NCBI GenBank assembly: GCA_951812925.1
Contig: OX638371.1
Coordinates: 45,916,101 to 45,980,100, forward strand
Direction of reading: 5' to 3'
DNA from: Calliopum simillimum
Lineage: Eukaryota; Arthropoda; Insecta; Diptera; Lauxaniidae
Length of the DNA stretch: 64,000 nucleotides
In this document: positions 54,141 to 64,000 of the stretch, piece by piece
Numbering within the stretch: position 1 is the stretch's first letter
Layout of the letters: each line of letters opens with the position of its first letter
The notes under the pieces: generated by a model
Database searches by the model: none
Told to the model about the DNA's origin: nothing
Seen by the model: only the letters and a program-made list of their open reading frames with translations
Made by a program: the position numbers and the translations under genes

Positions 54141-55139
54141 TTCCAATGACATGCCAATGTTAATTTCAGCGCTTTTGGCAACGAGAGAGATGCGCTTCAC
54201 TGCTGCTTTAGAGCGCTTCAGAAGCGCTATTGATGCGCTCCATTCCCCATTGGGTTGCTACTTTCACTAACACTCTCACAGAAAACTTGACATATTTAAC
54301 GATACTATTCTTGTCTCACTCTCGTCCATTAGATTGATGACACTTTGAAAAGCGCGCAATTTTGCAATTTTTTTTGTTCATGTTTTTTTTTATGGTGACC
54401 GTTGGGATATGAGGTGATCAGTATCGAATACTGTGAGTGTGTTAGTGTCAGTTAGCAACGTTAGGTAAAGACAAAGGAAAAATTATTGCATCAGCCAGTT
54501 ACGATTTTGATCTCGAGAGTTGCGAATTAGGAATACACGCGTGTGGTCGCAGTACTCGGAGCTGCGGCCAGTTAGAAATAAAGAAAAAGAAGATGTCGCG
54601 TGTGATTGTTGAATATGGGACATTTTAAAATAAATTAACGTGCGCATTCAATAAAAAGTAAACTTTTACGCCTAACGCGATTTAGTTTGTAATAGATAAG
54701 AAAAACTAATAAGTGAACTAATGTATTATTAATTAAATATACATAAATATTTGTGTCCGATAAGGAATTAAGCTAAGTCTTATTTTAGTTCTTAACATTT
54801 AAGATAAGAGACTAAAAGTGTAAGTTTTTTTAAATTCAAGATAAAAACATATTATTGAGTTTGTGCTTGGATTAATGAAACCAATAAGAAAAATTTGGCA
54901 CACGCAATTATGTGCAGTCATACATAACCTAAAAAGTGGTGATGTGTTAACGTGCGCTCAAGACTCCGCTAGCAACAAGCGACAAACAACATAGCAGAGC
55001 AACAATAGAAAATGCTGCGATGCCCGACGTTTACTTCGCCGCCTGCATTCTCAGATTATGACGTCAGCTGTACTATGTGTACCATGATACAACTGACAAG
55101 CCAGGGTGTTTCACAAAATTTAAAACTGTGACACTTAAA
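54141..55139. other. Mixed non-coding DNA in the ACCT insertion
   Basis: More GC-balanced than its surroundings in places (for example 54490-54600 and 54940-55080), with the related words TTAACGTGCGCATTC near 54637 and TTAACGTGCGCTCAA near 54947. No frame I can assign. Confidence 0.4.
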
Positions 55140-55620
55140 CATATACAAAAAAATAATAAGAACAAAAATTTTATACCGGACTTAATTTAAACCCAAATGT
55201 GACAAAGAAATTTAGATAAAAGTAAAAGTAAAAACAAATAAAAAGAGAAAATTCTGAAATAGACAGTAAAGAAATAATTACAATAAAACCAGCAGTGACA
55301 AATACTCAAAAGTGACAAGAAATAAAAAACTAAAGGAAAAAACCAAAAGTGAGGGAAAAATGAAAACAAAGACTATAAAAAAACAAAGAAAACCAAATGT
55401 GACGAAAACAAAAATAAAAGTAAATAGTGACTGAAAGAAAAGAACAAAAGGAAAAAAAATACAAGCAACGAAAAGACAAACCGATAAAAGAATCAACACC
55501 AAATTGTGACCAAAAGACTAAATAAATAAAAGTAAAACCCAAAATACGGGTTGAGAATCATAAATACAAAATAAAAATTTACAATAATGCTACAAAGCAA
55601 ACAATCATCAAAACTAAAAA
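55140..55620. other. A-rich leader-like tract with recurring AAGTGACAA/AATGTGAC words
   Basis: Strongly purine-biased on the plus strand with repeated AAATGTGAC, AAAAGTGAC and CAAAAGTGAGGG words. Such tracts occur in untranslated leaders of fly LTR elements. Minus-strand open frames here are only poly-Phe translation. Confidence 0.5.
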
Positions 55621-56340
55621 ATATTCACACAGCGTAAACGAAAATCTACCCGGCTGCAACGTCATCATCATCATATGTACACGAAAGATGTCAACAGAAT
55701 ACCCAGCAGAGACAACCAAAATAAGTATCCTTATTTTAAGAAACAATATTATTATCTTAGTAATTAGTATTACATATTAAGTATATCTATTAATTTTCAA
55801 GTCACTAGAAATTAAATTCCATTTGCTTTAATTCCCTTAACTATAATGAAGATTGTCGTAAATAATAATTTCGTTAAAATTAAAAACTACTAGTACGCGT
55901 ACTCAATTTAATTCCTAATGTAATAAATTTTAGAACTCTAGAATTTTAAGCGACTAAATTTAAAAATAAAACTATATTTTATTTTGTAAGCAAACCCAAA
56001 ATTTAAAAAAAAAACCCTTAATTAAAATGTCAATTTAATTAAAATGAAACACTAAATTTTTAATTTAAAAGGAATGCTGAGGTGCGCGCAAGTGGTCTAA
56101 GACCTAGCCACTTTAAGTTGAATTTGATTTTTGTATTTGACGTTTGAGGAATCAGCGTTTGTTTTTGCTTCTGATTTCAATCTATCAAATAAGCATGAAT
56201 TTTTTCTATGATTACGCGTTCTTAATAATGGGAGAAACACAACCTTAGATAGAACTAGCCGGACACACAATTTCATGCGATTTTTTCCAATTTATTTACA
56301 TACCGAAATTTTTGAATTTTTGTCATTTGTAACAAGATAT
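55621..56340. other. AT-rich end part of the ACCT insertion
   Basis: No coding signature or repeat that I could see, apart from TTAATTAAAATG-type words near 56020-56060. Confidence 0.4.
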
Positions 56341-56360
56341 AGAACCGCGCGTAACAACCT

Positions 56361-56489
56361 CTAGCGACAGCAACTGCAAATACTATACGAATTGTTGACT
56401 ATTTCGCTACTGGTGAATACGTTTCAGTGTAATCCACGCCGTACTTTTGTAGAAACCCTTTCCCTACTAGTCGAGCCTTGTGTCAGGAA
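56361..56489 (-). pseudogene. copia RT N-terminal segment
   Basis: Minus-strand codons near 56390-56470 read ARLVGKGFLQKYGVDYTETY then SPVAK, a stop, and STIRIVFAVAVARG, the conserved start of Ty1/copia RT. It joins in frame to 53264 across the ACCT insertion. Homology ends abruptly near 56475-56489. Confidence 0.85.
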
Positions 56490-57589
56490 GTACGTCCCCC
56501 TCTATATGCAAGTTTGCTGGAAATTAAATTTTGCGTAATTTTTGCATCAAAGCGCTGTTAAAATTAAATTTTTGCGTCCACTCGTTATATATGAAATTAA
56601 TGAGGGGGCGAAACACTTTTTCAAACTCTTGTAACTTTTGCATTTCTGCATATTTTGACTCGCAAACAATTGTAATAATTTTCGTTTTTCATAATCTATG
56701 GAACTGCATCTTAATATTGCCTTTATAATGTGGCTTTCATACAGGAATTCTAAAATATTTATTTAAAAATTTTTTTATTCACGAAAGTGACTTTTTAAAA
56801 GTCTGGCAACATTACCCTTACGATGGCTGCGTTCAGAAGGTAACAAAACGTTTGCAAAATGAAACGATGTAGACATTCAGCAGATACACTGTTTTGAACC
56901 TGTTCTACGTTTGGTAACGTTTCAAACACTAAATTTAAGAGCTGGTTCATACACACGATTAAACTGTCGGGCGATAGTTATATTCTCGCTGGCGGCATAT
57001 GAGAGCGGACACACGTGTGATTTGCTATCGGGCGATTAAAACATCTCGTTCTCAGGCAGATTGAGAAAAGATCACAACCCGACTAAAAAATCGTCTAACG
57101 GTCAATTCTCCATTGCTGCATATACAAGGGCCCACACGGCAGACTAAACTATCGGTTTTGCTCATAACTCAACGAACGTCAAAGATTAAAGAACGTCAAA
57201 ATATATTAGAGCTGCTTTTAGCAACAAGTGAATTTAATTAATAATCTGTACAATCGGTTAATATTCTGAATAAAGAAATTAATTATATTTATTTCATGAT
57301 TTTCGAGATATTCGAATTTTCTGTATATATTGTAATGTTTTGCTAATTTTCATGAAAATTTCTTTGGTTAAGTTTTTTGTTTTCCTATAAAAAAAAAATG
57401 TGCTAATGAAGGAAATCGGGTACAAATCGCATATCAAATGGAAGGTAATATATTAGGCTTCCAAAAATTGGCACTAAAGCTATTAGTTAGTAAGACATTT
57501 TTTTGGGAAAATAGGGCTTTGAAAAATACTGATCAAAATTTACAAAAATTCGCCATATCTCCAAAATCATGACTCGGATTTAAAACTTT
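56490..57589. other. Unclassified DNA with ATCGGGCGAT-type repeats
   Basis: 56930-57180 holds diverged copies of a GATTAAACTGTCGGGCGAT motif (also TGATTTGCTATCGGGCGATT and AACCCGACTAAAAAATCGTC). They may be subterminal repeats of a decayed DNA transposon. The rest shows no features. Confidence 0.4.
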
Positions 57590-57735
57590 TGTGTATTAAT
57601 TTTGTATCCAAATATCTTTTATATGACACCAATATTATTAAAATCCGTTAAGGAGTTCCGAACTTATACCGGTTTTCATAAAGCTATATCCCGATCGTCT
57701 GATGGCTATATGTCCGTTGGATTTGCGCATTTTGA
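57590..57735. repeat. Diverged relative of the 20233-23289 foldback arm
   Basis: Shares the order ATATGACACCAATATT, AAATCCGTTAAGGAG, CCGAACTTATACCGGTTTTC, ATAAAGCTATATCCCGATC and GATGGCTATAT with the inner right arm of the foldback near 22935-23035. A further inverted relative lies near 62750-62900. Confidence 0.6.
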
Positions 57736-58279
57736 AAAATAGTACTAAGGAAAGTAGTTCAGAATAGTCCAAGGAGCCTTACATTTTCCGATGTTCTACT
57801 GGTTCCCGCCCACCCTTCATATATATTTTTTTTTAATAAATAATATAAATTCTTAAAAGTTAAAAATCTGATCTTTTATTTTAACAATAGGTATAAAAAA
57901 TTAGTTCGTAAGCGATACGATTTAAACGATGCAAAAACGAACCATTTCGACGTTACGTAAACGTTACTCTGTTACGAACTCTAAACGTAATACCAATACA
58001 TACAAATAACTACGTTTTTAATTCTACTGTTCTTATTCTAACATTTACGCTTACGGTTTGCATTCGTATCGCCAAAGCGGTACGTTTACGAAGTCTTGTA
58101 TGACTTAAAGACTTTGCCGGCGTTACGCTTTCGTTACGTTTTTCTTAGAGGGTAAGTGCAAATAAACAAAAACATACAATTTTATCTCGTATAAGAAAAA
58201 AAAAAAAGATTCAAAAAAGTAAAACTGGGCGCAACACCGGTAGCTCAATCTTGCGCGCAAAGTTGCATTGTATCAAATT
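57736..58279. other. Non-coding DNA rich in CGTTACG/GTAACG words
   Basis: 57905-58145 contains many ACGTTACGTAA-like, GTTACG and CGTAA words on both strands, suggesting a decayed inverted-repeat element; no clean ends seen. Confidence 0.4.
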
Positions 58280-58420
58280 GGAATTAAGGCGCAATTTGCG
58301 TTATTGGCGCTGTTGTCGTTATTGGCGCTGTTGGCGTTATTAGCGCTGCTGGCGTTTTGGCGCTAGTGCCTTATGAATATGAGTATCAGCGCCAGCAGCG
58401 CCGTGCTCGATATCAGCGCT
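58280..58420. repeat. Short minisatellite TTGGCGCTGTTGTCGTTA
   Basis: About five imperfect 15-18 bp units of GTTATTGGCGCTGTTG from 58288 to 58365, followed by an inverse cluster AGCGCCAGCAGCGCC near 58386. Very GC-rich compared with its surroundings. Confidence 0.7.
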
Positions 58421-58541
58421 GCGTTACCCATCTCTACTTAACTGTCAGTCCAAAAAACGACGTGACGTGTTATATGGACCGTTGGCTTAAGGTTTGATCA
58501 AAGATCAAACCAAGTACGTCACGGTGTCGTAGTCTTCATTC

Positions 58542-58802
58542 TTGGTTGACAATATAGTTGACGATATGTTTAAACGTAATTTCAGAGATGTAGTAGCTAA
58601 AAGCATGGATTTCCAAATTAAAAATACTTTTCTTGATACAATACATCTACCTCGTCAAGCTTGTAACATAATAACACAACGGGCGTTCGCTGAAAAACCA
58701 AATGGCAAAAGTAATTATTGGCATAAGTTTACTTTGGCGACACATTTTTATTTAATGAATCTGAATTCTAAAGGCCTTTTTCACATTGTTAAGACATTTT
58801 AA
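58542..58802 (+). other. Open frame of 86 codons, unidentified
   Basis: The frame DMFKRNFRDVVAKSMDFQIK and RAFAEKPNGKSNYWHKFTLA looks protein-like rather than repetitive, with balanced codons. I do not recognise a family, and no upstream exon or promoter is evident. It may be a decayed host-gene or transposon fragment; it could also be chance. Confidence 0.25.
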
Positions 58803-59112
58803 AACTAGCATTTCTAGCAGATGTGAGTACAAGTTTTGTATTATATTATTTCGATTTCAATAAGATGCCGTGTGTATTTTAAATGTTTTTTTTAATAATT
58901 TTTTCAGGCTTGTCAAATTTTTGTGGATTTTATTGTATCGTGTTCAAATTTTTATTTGTATTTTTCACACAACATAAAGCAATTTGAAAACGTCTATGAC
59001 TTCTCTTTTCAAATAGATTCAAAATGAATGCCAAAATAACTATGACAAATCATTTGCGTAATATGTTTATATTCAGATTATCAGAGTTGCCAAATTCGAC
59101 CACTCCTAAGGT

Positions 59113-59860
59113 CCCGATCAAGAAAATTTGTCAATTTCTTGTCATTGTATCTGAAATGTGTATCAAAAAGCGGTTGATATACAATTTTACAGGCCTGTTG
59201 CGTAGTCCGTGTGGTTTCAATTACTTTTCATTTAGGAGGCTTAATGAAAACTGGCTCGAACTATAAAAAGTTTAAGAATAGCTTTTGTGGAGAATTACGG
59301 GTTCTGCAAATAATATTGATTTGCATTAACGAAAAAGTAACCGTTTAGGAAATATTCTTAAAAAACCACAAAAAGTCGAAAAATTCGATTTTATCGAATA
59401 TATCCTAAACGGTTACTTTTTCGTTAATACAATCAATATTATTTGCAGAACCTCTTATTCTCCACAAAAAAAATTCTAATACTTTTTATCGTTCGACCCA
59501 CCGTTTTCATTAAAAAGCATGCTTAAAGAAAAGTAATTGAAACCTCACGGATTACGGAACAGATCTGTTAGTATATCATTTTGATATCATTGATATACAT
59601 GTCAATTTTGTATCTGAAATGGATATCAAAATGATATCAAAATTGTATCAGCTGCTAGTATATAATTTTTGTATATAATTTTGATATGTTTTTGATATCA
59701 TTGAAAAATTTGTCAAATTTTACGTTTTTGTTTGTGGATTTTATGGAAACATGTTTTTTGTTCATGTTTGCTTGTGGTTGTGAAAACAAAAACTATGGAA
59801 GCGTAGCCAATTTTATTAATGAAGTGAATTTTCTCTTAAAGGGCGTGTGCCAAATCGAAA
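59113..59860. mobile_element. Partial GATATC-rich MITE interrupted by a foldback MITE
   Basis: Left end CCCGATCAAGAAAATTTGTC matches the tower's GATATC element. The sequence resumes at 59571 after the foldback with ATATCATTTTGATATC and ATCAAAATGATATCAAAATT, then TTTGTTTGTGGATTTTATGG and a GTAGCCAATTTTATTAATGA block near 59800. The right end is missing. Confidence 0.7.
59192..59562. mobile_element. Foldback MITE, family CTGTTCCGTAATCC, copy 3
   Basis: Left end GGCCTGTTGCGTAGTCCGTG; right end CACGGATTACGGAACAG. The middle contains the same mirrored GGTTACTTTTTCGTTAAT segment in both arms as copies 1 and 2 (59322-59335 inverse, 59409 forward). It is inserted in a GATATC MITE, so it is younger than that copy. 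Confidence 0.85.
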
Positions 59861-59940
59861 CTTTTACCTTAAGCAAATAGGGGTGAAAAAAAATTTTTAA
59901 TCTAATGTTCTCATTAGTAGGTCTCGATGAAGGTCAGTCA

Positions 59941-60058
59941 AATAGCCTGTTTCCAGCGGAGATTTATGAAGTGATTTGGCTGTAACCACCATTAAACGTC
60001 AATTAAATTGAAAACAGCCTTAAATCACTAAATAAATCTTCGGCGGAAACAGGCTATT
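59941..60058. mobile_element. Small foldback MITE, ends AATAGCCTGTTTCC
   Basis: Ends AATAGCCTGTTTCC and GGAAACAGGCTATT are perfect inverted repeats. Inside, GGAGATTTATGAAGTGATTT mirrors AAATCACTAAATAAATCTTC with mismatches. 118 bp. It abuts the next MITE with no gap beyond the TTA target. Confidence 0.85.
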
Positions 60059-60059
60059 A

Positions 60060-60294
60060 GGGGCCATTCACATAATAACCCACCTCCCTGGTCGTAACGC
60101 AACGTTACAAAACGTACAACCCCCTCCCCCCTGGTAACGTAACAAATCTTAATTTTGGTAATTTGAATTTTTTGCCGCATAAAATTACAAAATCGACGTT
60201 ACGTAACGTAGTTGATTACCCCTCCACCCCCATGTAACACTTCGTAGCAAATTGTTCGACCCCCTGGCGCGTTACGTAATATGTGAACGGCCCC
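60060..60294. mobile_element. MITE with GGGGCCGTTCACATATTACG-type ends, TTA duplication
   Basis: Left end GGGGCCATTCACATAATAAC, right end GTTACGTAATATGTGAACGGCCCC mirrored with changes, bordered by TTA (60057-60059 and 60295-60297). TTA targets are typical of PIF/Harbinger MITEs. The interior has palindromic TAACGTAAC words. 235 bp, no ORF. Confidence 0.8.
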
Positions 60295-60394
60295 TTACGC
60301 ATAATTTTGAACTTTATTTTTGGAAGTAAAAACCATAATTAAGTTGTCACAGGTCAAAACATATTTTTTAAGTCATACATGTATGTATTCTCCT

Positions 60395-62055
60395 TTAACT
60401 CCTAGGAGGAGCATAGGGCCCATATGAAACATCTCCATTTGTTGCGATCCCTTGCGATGACTTTGATCTCTTGCCACGACTTTCCCGATTCTTGGATTTC
60501 CTTTTCCAGCGACCTTTTCCAGTTGGTTTTGGGTCTACCACGTCCTCTACTGCCTTTTAGATTCCACTCAAGAGCCTGGCGACAGACTTCGCTGTGTGTT
60601 TTCCGGAGAGTGCGATCAATCTATCCCCATTTGCGCAGCTTGACCTCGTTTGCTATAGCCCTCTGATTGCATTTTTGATGTAGCTCGGCATTCGATACAG
60701 TGCGAAGCCACCAAACTTTTAGTATACGCCTTAAGCATTTGTTGACGAATACTTGCAGCTTGTTCGTTAGTTGTTCAGTAACAAGCCATGTTTCGCACCC
60801 ATATAACAAAACCGATTTCACATTCGAATCAAAAATGCGCACTTTCGTTTTTGAGGATATAACGGAAGAAGACCATATTTTGTTCAGTTGAGCAAACGCG
60901 CCTTTTGCTTTTGCTATTCTTGAGTTGATATCCTCGTTTGCTCCACCATCCATGGAGATAATGCTGCCTAAATACGTGAAGCTATCGACGTTTTCGATAT
61001 CATCACTGCCAGCTCCAAACGTGATGTCATCCCTGTTTGCGTTTAACTTCATACTTTTAGTCTTGGATACGTTAATTTTTAGGCCGGCCTTTTGCGATTT
61101 CAAGACAAGGTCTTCAATTTTGCTTGCATATCTGAATGTTTGGACGATAAGAGGCAGATGTCGTCAGCGTAGTCGAAATCTTCCAGATGTTCGGTAAAGT
61201 TCCATTGGATACCCCTTTTGGCCTTATTAAGAGCTTTATCTAGGATATCATCAAGAACGATAAGGAAGAGTGATGGTGATAGTAGACACCCCTGCCGTAC
61301 GCCTGAATTAGTGGTGAATGTCGGTGACAACAACCCGTTGTGTAACACACTGCATTTAAAGCCTTCATATTGTGCACGTACTAAGTTTATGGCCTTTGCG
61401 GCAATACATCTTCGTTGCAGTGAAACCCAGATGTTTTTTCGGCAGACACTGTCGAAGGCAGTACTATAGACTACGAAGACAAGTTGAAGTGCAGCACGCC
61501 ACTCGCATGATTGTTCGACAATTATTCTGAGCGTGTTGATTTGATACACGCATGGTCGGTTTCGCCGGAATCCTGCTTGCTGCTTTCGAATGGCCGAATC
61601 AAGTTTTTCGCTTACCCTGCTTAGAAGCACATTCGTCAATAGTTTTGATGGTACTGAGAGCAAGGTCATGCCTCTATAGTTTCGGCACTTGCTTAAGTCA
61701 CCTTTTTTCGGCAATTTGACTAACATGCCATGTAGCCAATCTTCTGGCAGACCCTCTTCGCTCCAGATTTTGGTGAGCAGAGGATGGAGAATTTTAGCTG
61801 ACGTTATGGGGCGTGCCTTTAGAAGTTCAGCTGTTATTTGATATAGACCGGTATATACCGGCGGTCTTGTTGTTTTTGGATAGCTTTCACTATTTCATCG
61901 ATTGTAGGTGGTGGTGTTAGTATTCGACTACTACTGCGAGTCACTGCGGCAGTTGTAGTTGGTGATTCTGGTTGCGGGGATGTGGTAGACATGGGATTTA
62001 GTATATCACAAAAAAACGCTTTCCATCTCTTTAGTTGGTCGTCCGCGGATGTTAA
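60395..62055 (-). mobile_element. Non-LTR retrotransposon (minus strand), 5'-truncated
   Basis: A minus-strand LINE starting within the pre-RT linker near 62055 and running to the end of its ORF near 60395. The two long frames overlap by 4 bases at 61100-61103 with a frameshift. Endonuclease and gag are absent, as is usual for truncated insertions. The deduced RT resembles the reverse transcriptases with LPKKGDLS and QAGFRRNR motifs found in many invertebrates; the clade is uncertain. Confidence 0.85.
60395..62055 (-). pseudogene. LINE reverse transcriptase, frameshifted
   Basis: Upstream, SAKILHPLLTKIWSEEGLPE lies near 61740-61800. Then VKLPKKGDLSKCRNYRGMTL, AGFRRNRPCVYQINTLRIIV, STAFDSVCRKNIW (motif A; the usual F-D before this core is degraded), SGVRQGCLLSPSLFLIVLDD (motif B) and LEDFDYADDICLLSS (motif C, ADD) lie in 61100-61726. 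After a frameshift at about 61100, GLKINVSKTKSMKLN and VDSFTYLGSIISMDGG follow, and then CETWLVTEQLTNKLQVFVNK. The tail RQALEWNLKGSRGRGRPKT then WKRSLEKEI and IARDRNKWRCFIWALCSS ends at a stop. One stop occurs near 60620. Catalytic Asp pair intact but the frame is broken. Confidence 0.85.
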
Positions 62056-64000
62056 GAGAGGTCATACATGATGAAAGACAAAACTCCTAAGCGAATGACA
62101 TCAAATGTTTAGAATTGACAAAGTTATACCATTTCGAGTCCCAAAGTTCAAAAAGATAATTATTTTTTAAGTTGGAAATATTTGGGCCAAAGTTCTTAGA
62201 GTTCGCCAAAAATAATTTTTATGTCAGACTAAAATTGATCTTAAGTTATGTTTACAGTATGAAATTTTGACTTTTTTGTTCAGATCTTGCTATAACTATT
62301 CCAAATATCTGTGCGATATTTGGTTTCATTACCTCAAATAACGCTTGCACTACAGTATTACGTAAATTTTGCTTGTAAGGGCTATGCCAGGCCCTCTCGT
62401 ATGAGTTCGCCAACCTTATGCTCAGAACTTGAACATATCGTTCTTAGTTCCGGAGTGAAATTGGAGGAAACCAATAAGATAAGATAAGATATGAACAAAA
62501 TCCATACTTGGTTTTGCCCTCGTTGGTTGAATAATGGTTGAAACTCGAAAGAATTTTATTTTAAAAACAAATATTTTTTTTTTATATATCCTGTCAGCTT
62601 TGAATTTGAATTTAAATAATTTTTTTAAGAAACCCGCTCACGATTTGTAGAAACTATTTGCAATTGCAAATGTTTACTAGACCTAGCAAACACGATTGAA
62701 TTGCCCATTGTGGAACCGCCCCGAAGAAAAAATATATGACGAAAAAGTGTCGCTCTGATCTAGTTTCGGAAACATAGCCATTGGATAATACGGACATAGC
62801 TTTTATAAAAAGTGGTATAAGTTGGGAACCCCTGGGCGGAAATATTAGGATTATATGAAAAGTATTTTAACAAGCTTTATGATTGGAGTTGTTCAGTAAT
62901 CATATGGTCACATATAATCACTTGTCGCCTTAGTACAAAATAGCGTCATTCAGCGTGACCAATACACTATAGGTCAAAATGGAGATTTTTTTGGCCAAAA
63001 TCCATAACGTCCATATTATCATGGTGACCAACTTCAAATTAAGTTTTTATGTTGACTTTAGACTAAGAGAACAATTCTGAAAAAAATCTTAACCCTTGTA
63101 CTACCGGGGATGCAAACTGCAAAAAATTTTTATTATTTTCTTTTCCAAATGTATCTCGTAGTTCTATTCTGTTTCTTCAAAATGAGCTCTTAGAAGATGC
63201 CATACAATAATTCCTTTAAAAGTTATGGCTGATTTAAGATGTCATCTTGAAATCCCATAAAACGGTTAAAACGACACGACTTTTGATTGCATGATATCAT
63301 CTTGAATCTTTAATAACTTGTGAAGAAAGTATTGTATGAAACATTTTAAGGACTCGTTTTGAATGTAAAAAGTTGTACTCAGTAATGAATTATGCAAAAA
63401 ATAAAAAAAAATTACAGCAGTCTACAAAAGTAAAAAAGTACTAATTTTTCTTATATTAACCTCAAATATCTCAATTTTTCGAAAAACCTAATGCAAAAAT
63501 TATGCGCACTTTTACCCAAGTTACTTGGATTAGTAGTATCTTCAGTATTTTCTAATGAGAAATTGAAAAACAGCTTATTGGTTGTTTTTTTTTGTCTGTC
63601 TTGCAACCAGATTTCGAATAAATCGAAATTACGGAAGAAAAGTTACCTGACAAAAAAATTCATTAAAAAAAAAAAACGGGCAAAATCGGGTGTCTATATT
63701 TCTAAATAACAATAGCAACGTCTTATTAGTTTCGAGTTTCTTAGGACCAACAAATTCCAACAAAATTTTAAAAGCTTACACGAAGTTCAAAATTAAAAAA
63801 AAATATTAATAGTCAGGGGTCTAATTTGAATATTCGATTTTTCCACAGAAAACCAAAATATATTTTAATGTTTTGACCTAAATTGCGTTATACATAACAT
63901 CAATTTTATTCATTTTTATTTTAGAAAAAAAAAAAAACAAATTATTAAATTACTTTTTATTAATTGAAAAAAGTAGTTAAAATCACGATTTTTTGCGTTA
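62056..64000. other. Mostly unclassified AT-rich DNA with two repeat remnants
   Basis: 62280-62480 resembles the GGGCGTGGC fly repeat (GGGCTATGCCAGGCCCTCTC, TGAGTTCGCCAACC, TTCTTAGTTCCGGAGTGAAA). 62750-62900 has GATCTAGTTTCGGAAACATA, AGCCATTGGATAATACGGAC and GTGGTATAAGTTGGGAACCC, inverted relatives of the 20233-23289 foldback arm. The remaining sequence, including a 72-codon frame at 63491-63709, shows no recognisable gene. Confidence 0.55.

Larger units (their letters stand above)
53265..56356. mobile_element. TG...CA insertion in copia (TSD ACCT), LTR-type, content unclassified
   Basis: Begins TGTTACGGATG and ends CGCGCGTAACA, bordered by ACCT on both sides (53261-53264 and 56357-56360). 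A 4-bp duplication and TG...CA ends fit an LTR retrotransposon or a large solo LTR or derivative. The copia RT frame is continuous after its removal. Inside: a minisatellite in two arrays, a tRNA-derived SINE, an A-rich leader-like tract (55140-55620) and no Pol frame. I could not find a duplicated LTR pair. Confidence 0.65.
23429..56489 (-). mobile_element. Ty1/copia retrotransposon (minus strand), base of the nested tower
   Basis: Pol segments of one minus-strand copia element occur in three pieces: 56361-56489 (RT N-terminus, GKGFLQKYGVDYTETYSPVA), 52209-53264 (RT core to RNase H) and 23795-23886 (Pol C-terminus, QLADIMTKLLDSF), followed by a polypurine tract and a probable LTR at 23429-23794. 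In both gaps the frame becomes continuous when the intervening insert plus one copy of its TSD is removed: TT at 23885-23886/52209-52210 and ACCT at 53261-53264/56357-56360. The part upstream of about 56490 is replaced by unrelated sequence, so gag, protease, integrase and the other LTR are not in view. Confidence 0.8.

Noticed and set aside
53372..54270. Repetitive serine-rich protein gene
   Set aside because: The SISGSESDAHPK-type frame is a direct translation of the 36-bp minisatellite on both strands and is interrupted by a SINE.

Overview
This window looks like transposon-dense, gene-poor chromatin from a higher fly (Diptera). The host-gene remnants resemble fly genes, introns are short and AT-rich, and the mobile elements (Jockey/I-type LINE, Ty3/gypsy, BEL/Pao, Ty1/copia, hAT, PIF/Harbinger, probable Transib, many foldback MITEs) suit a fly. 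A tephritid fruit fly is a reasonable guess, but that is inference. No intact host gene is visible. The mix of degraded host-gene fragments and deep transposon nesting fits pericentromeric or Y-linked heterochromatin, also inference.

Layout. 1-3018: a decayed LINE (gag plus endonuclease/RT) running off the left edge. 3215-3400: tandem repeat. 4577-11052: a graveyard of host-gene pieces. The 3' end of Vps13 (minus strand, introns visible) is split by a block holding the 3' end of Rrp12 (minus), a p32/C1QBP-like fragment and a possible TANGO2-like fragment (both plus), MITEs and a dispersed fly repeat. A Kelch-protein fragment sits in the upstream part of Vps13. 11053-15225: a 5'-truncated LINE 3' end split by a MITE, a PIF/Harbinger element split by a hAT MITE (8-bp TSD), and a TTAA MITE. 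15240-19170: a fly repeat interrupted by a 3-kb element whose ends are CACAGTG...CACTGTG with a 5-bp GC-rich TSD (probable Transib). 19338-20125: a copia remnant. 20233-23289: a foldback element with a hAT element inside.

23429-56489 is a nested tower read from target-site duplications (TSDs) and from reading frames that become continuous across each insertion. A minus-strand copia element is interrupted by a MITE rich in GATATC (TSD AA/TT). That MITE contains a Ty3/gypsy element (gypsy-1, TSD CTGT, 279-bp LTRs). gypsy-1 contains a 1.06-kb foldback (TSD ATAA), a BEL element (TSD AATAC) and a second foldback (TA). The BEL element contains a TA-flanked element and a second Ty3/gypsy element (gypsy-2, TSD ACAT, 660-bp LTRs that look identical). 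gypsy-2 has gag and a protease-integrase(N-terminus) ORF but no reverse transcriptase. It carries, antisense, a fragment of a host ArfGAP gene with an apparent intron. The same copia element also holds a 3.1-kb TG...CA insertion (TSD ACCT) containing a minisatellite and a tRNA-derived SINE.

56490-64000: MITEs, minisatellites, a minus-strand LINE (60395-62055) and unclassified AT-rich DNA.
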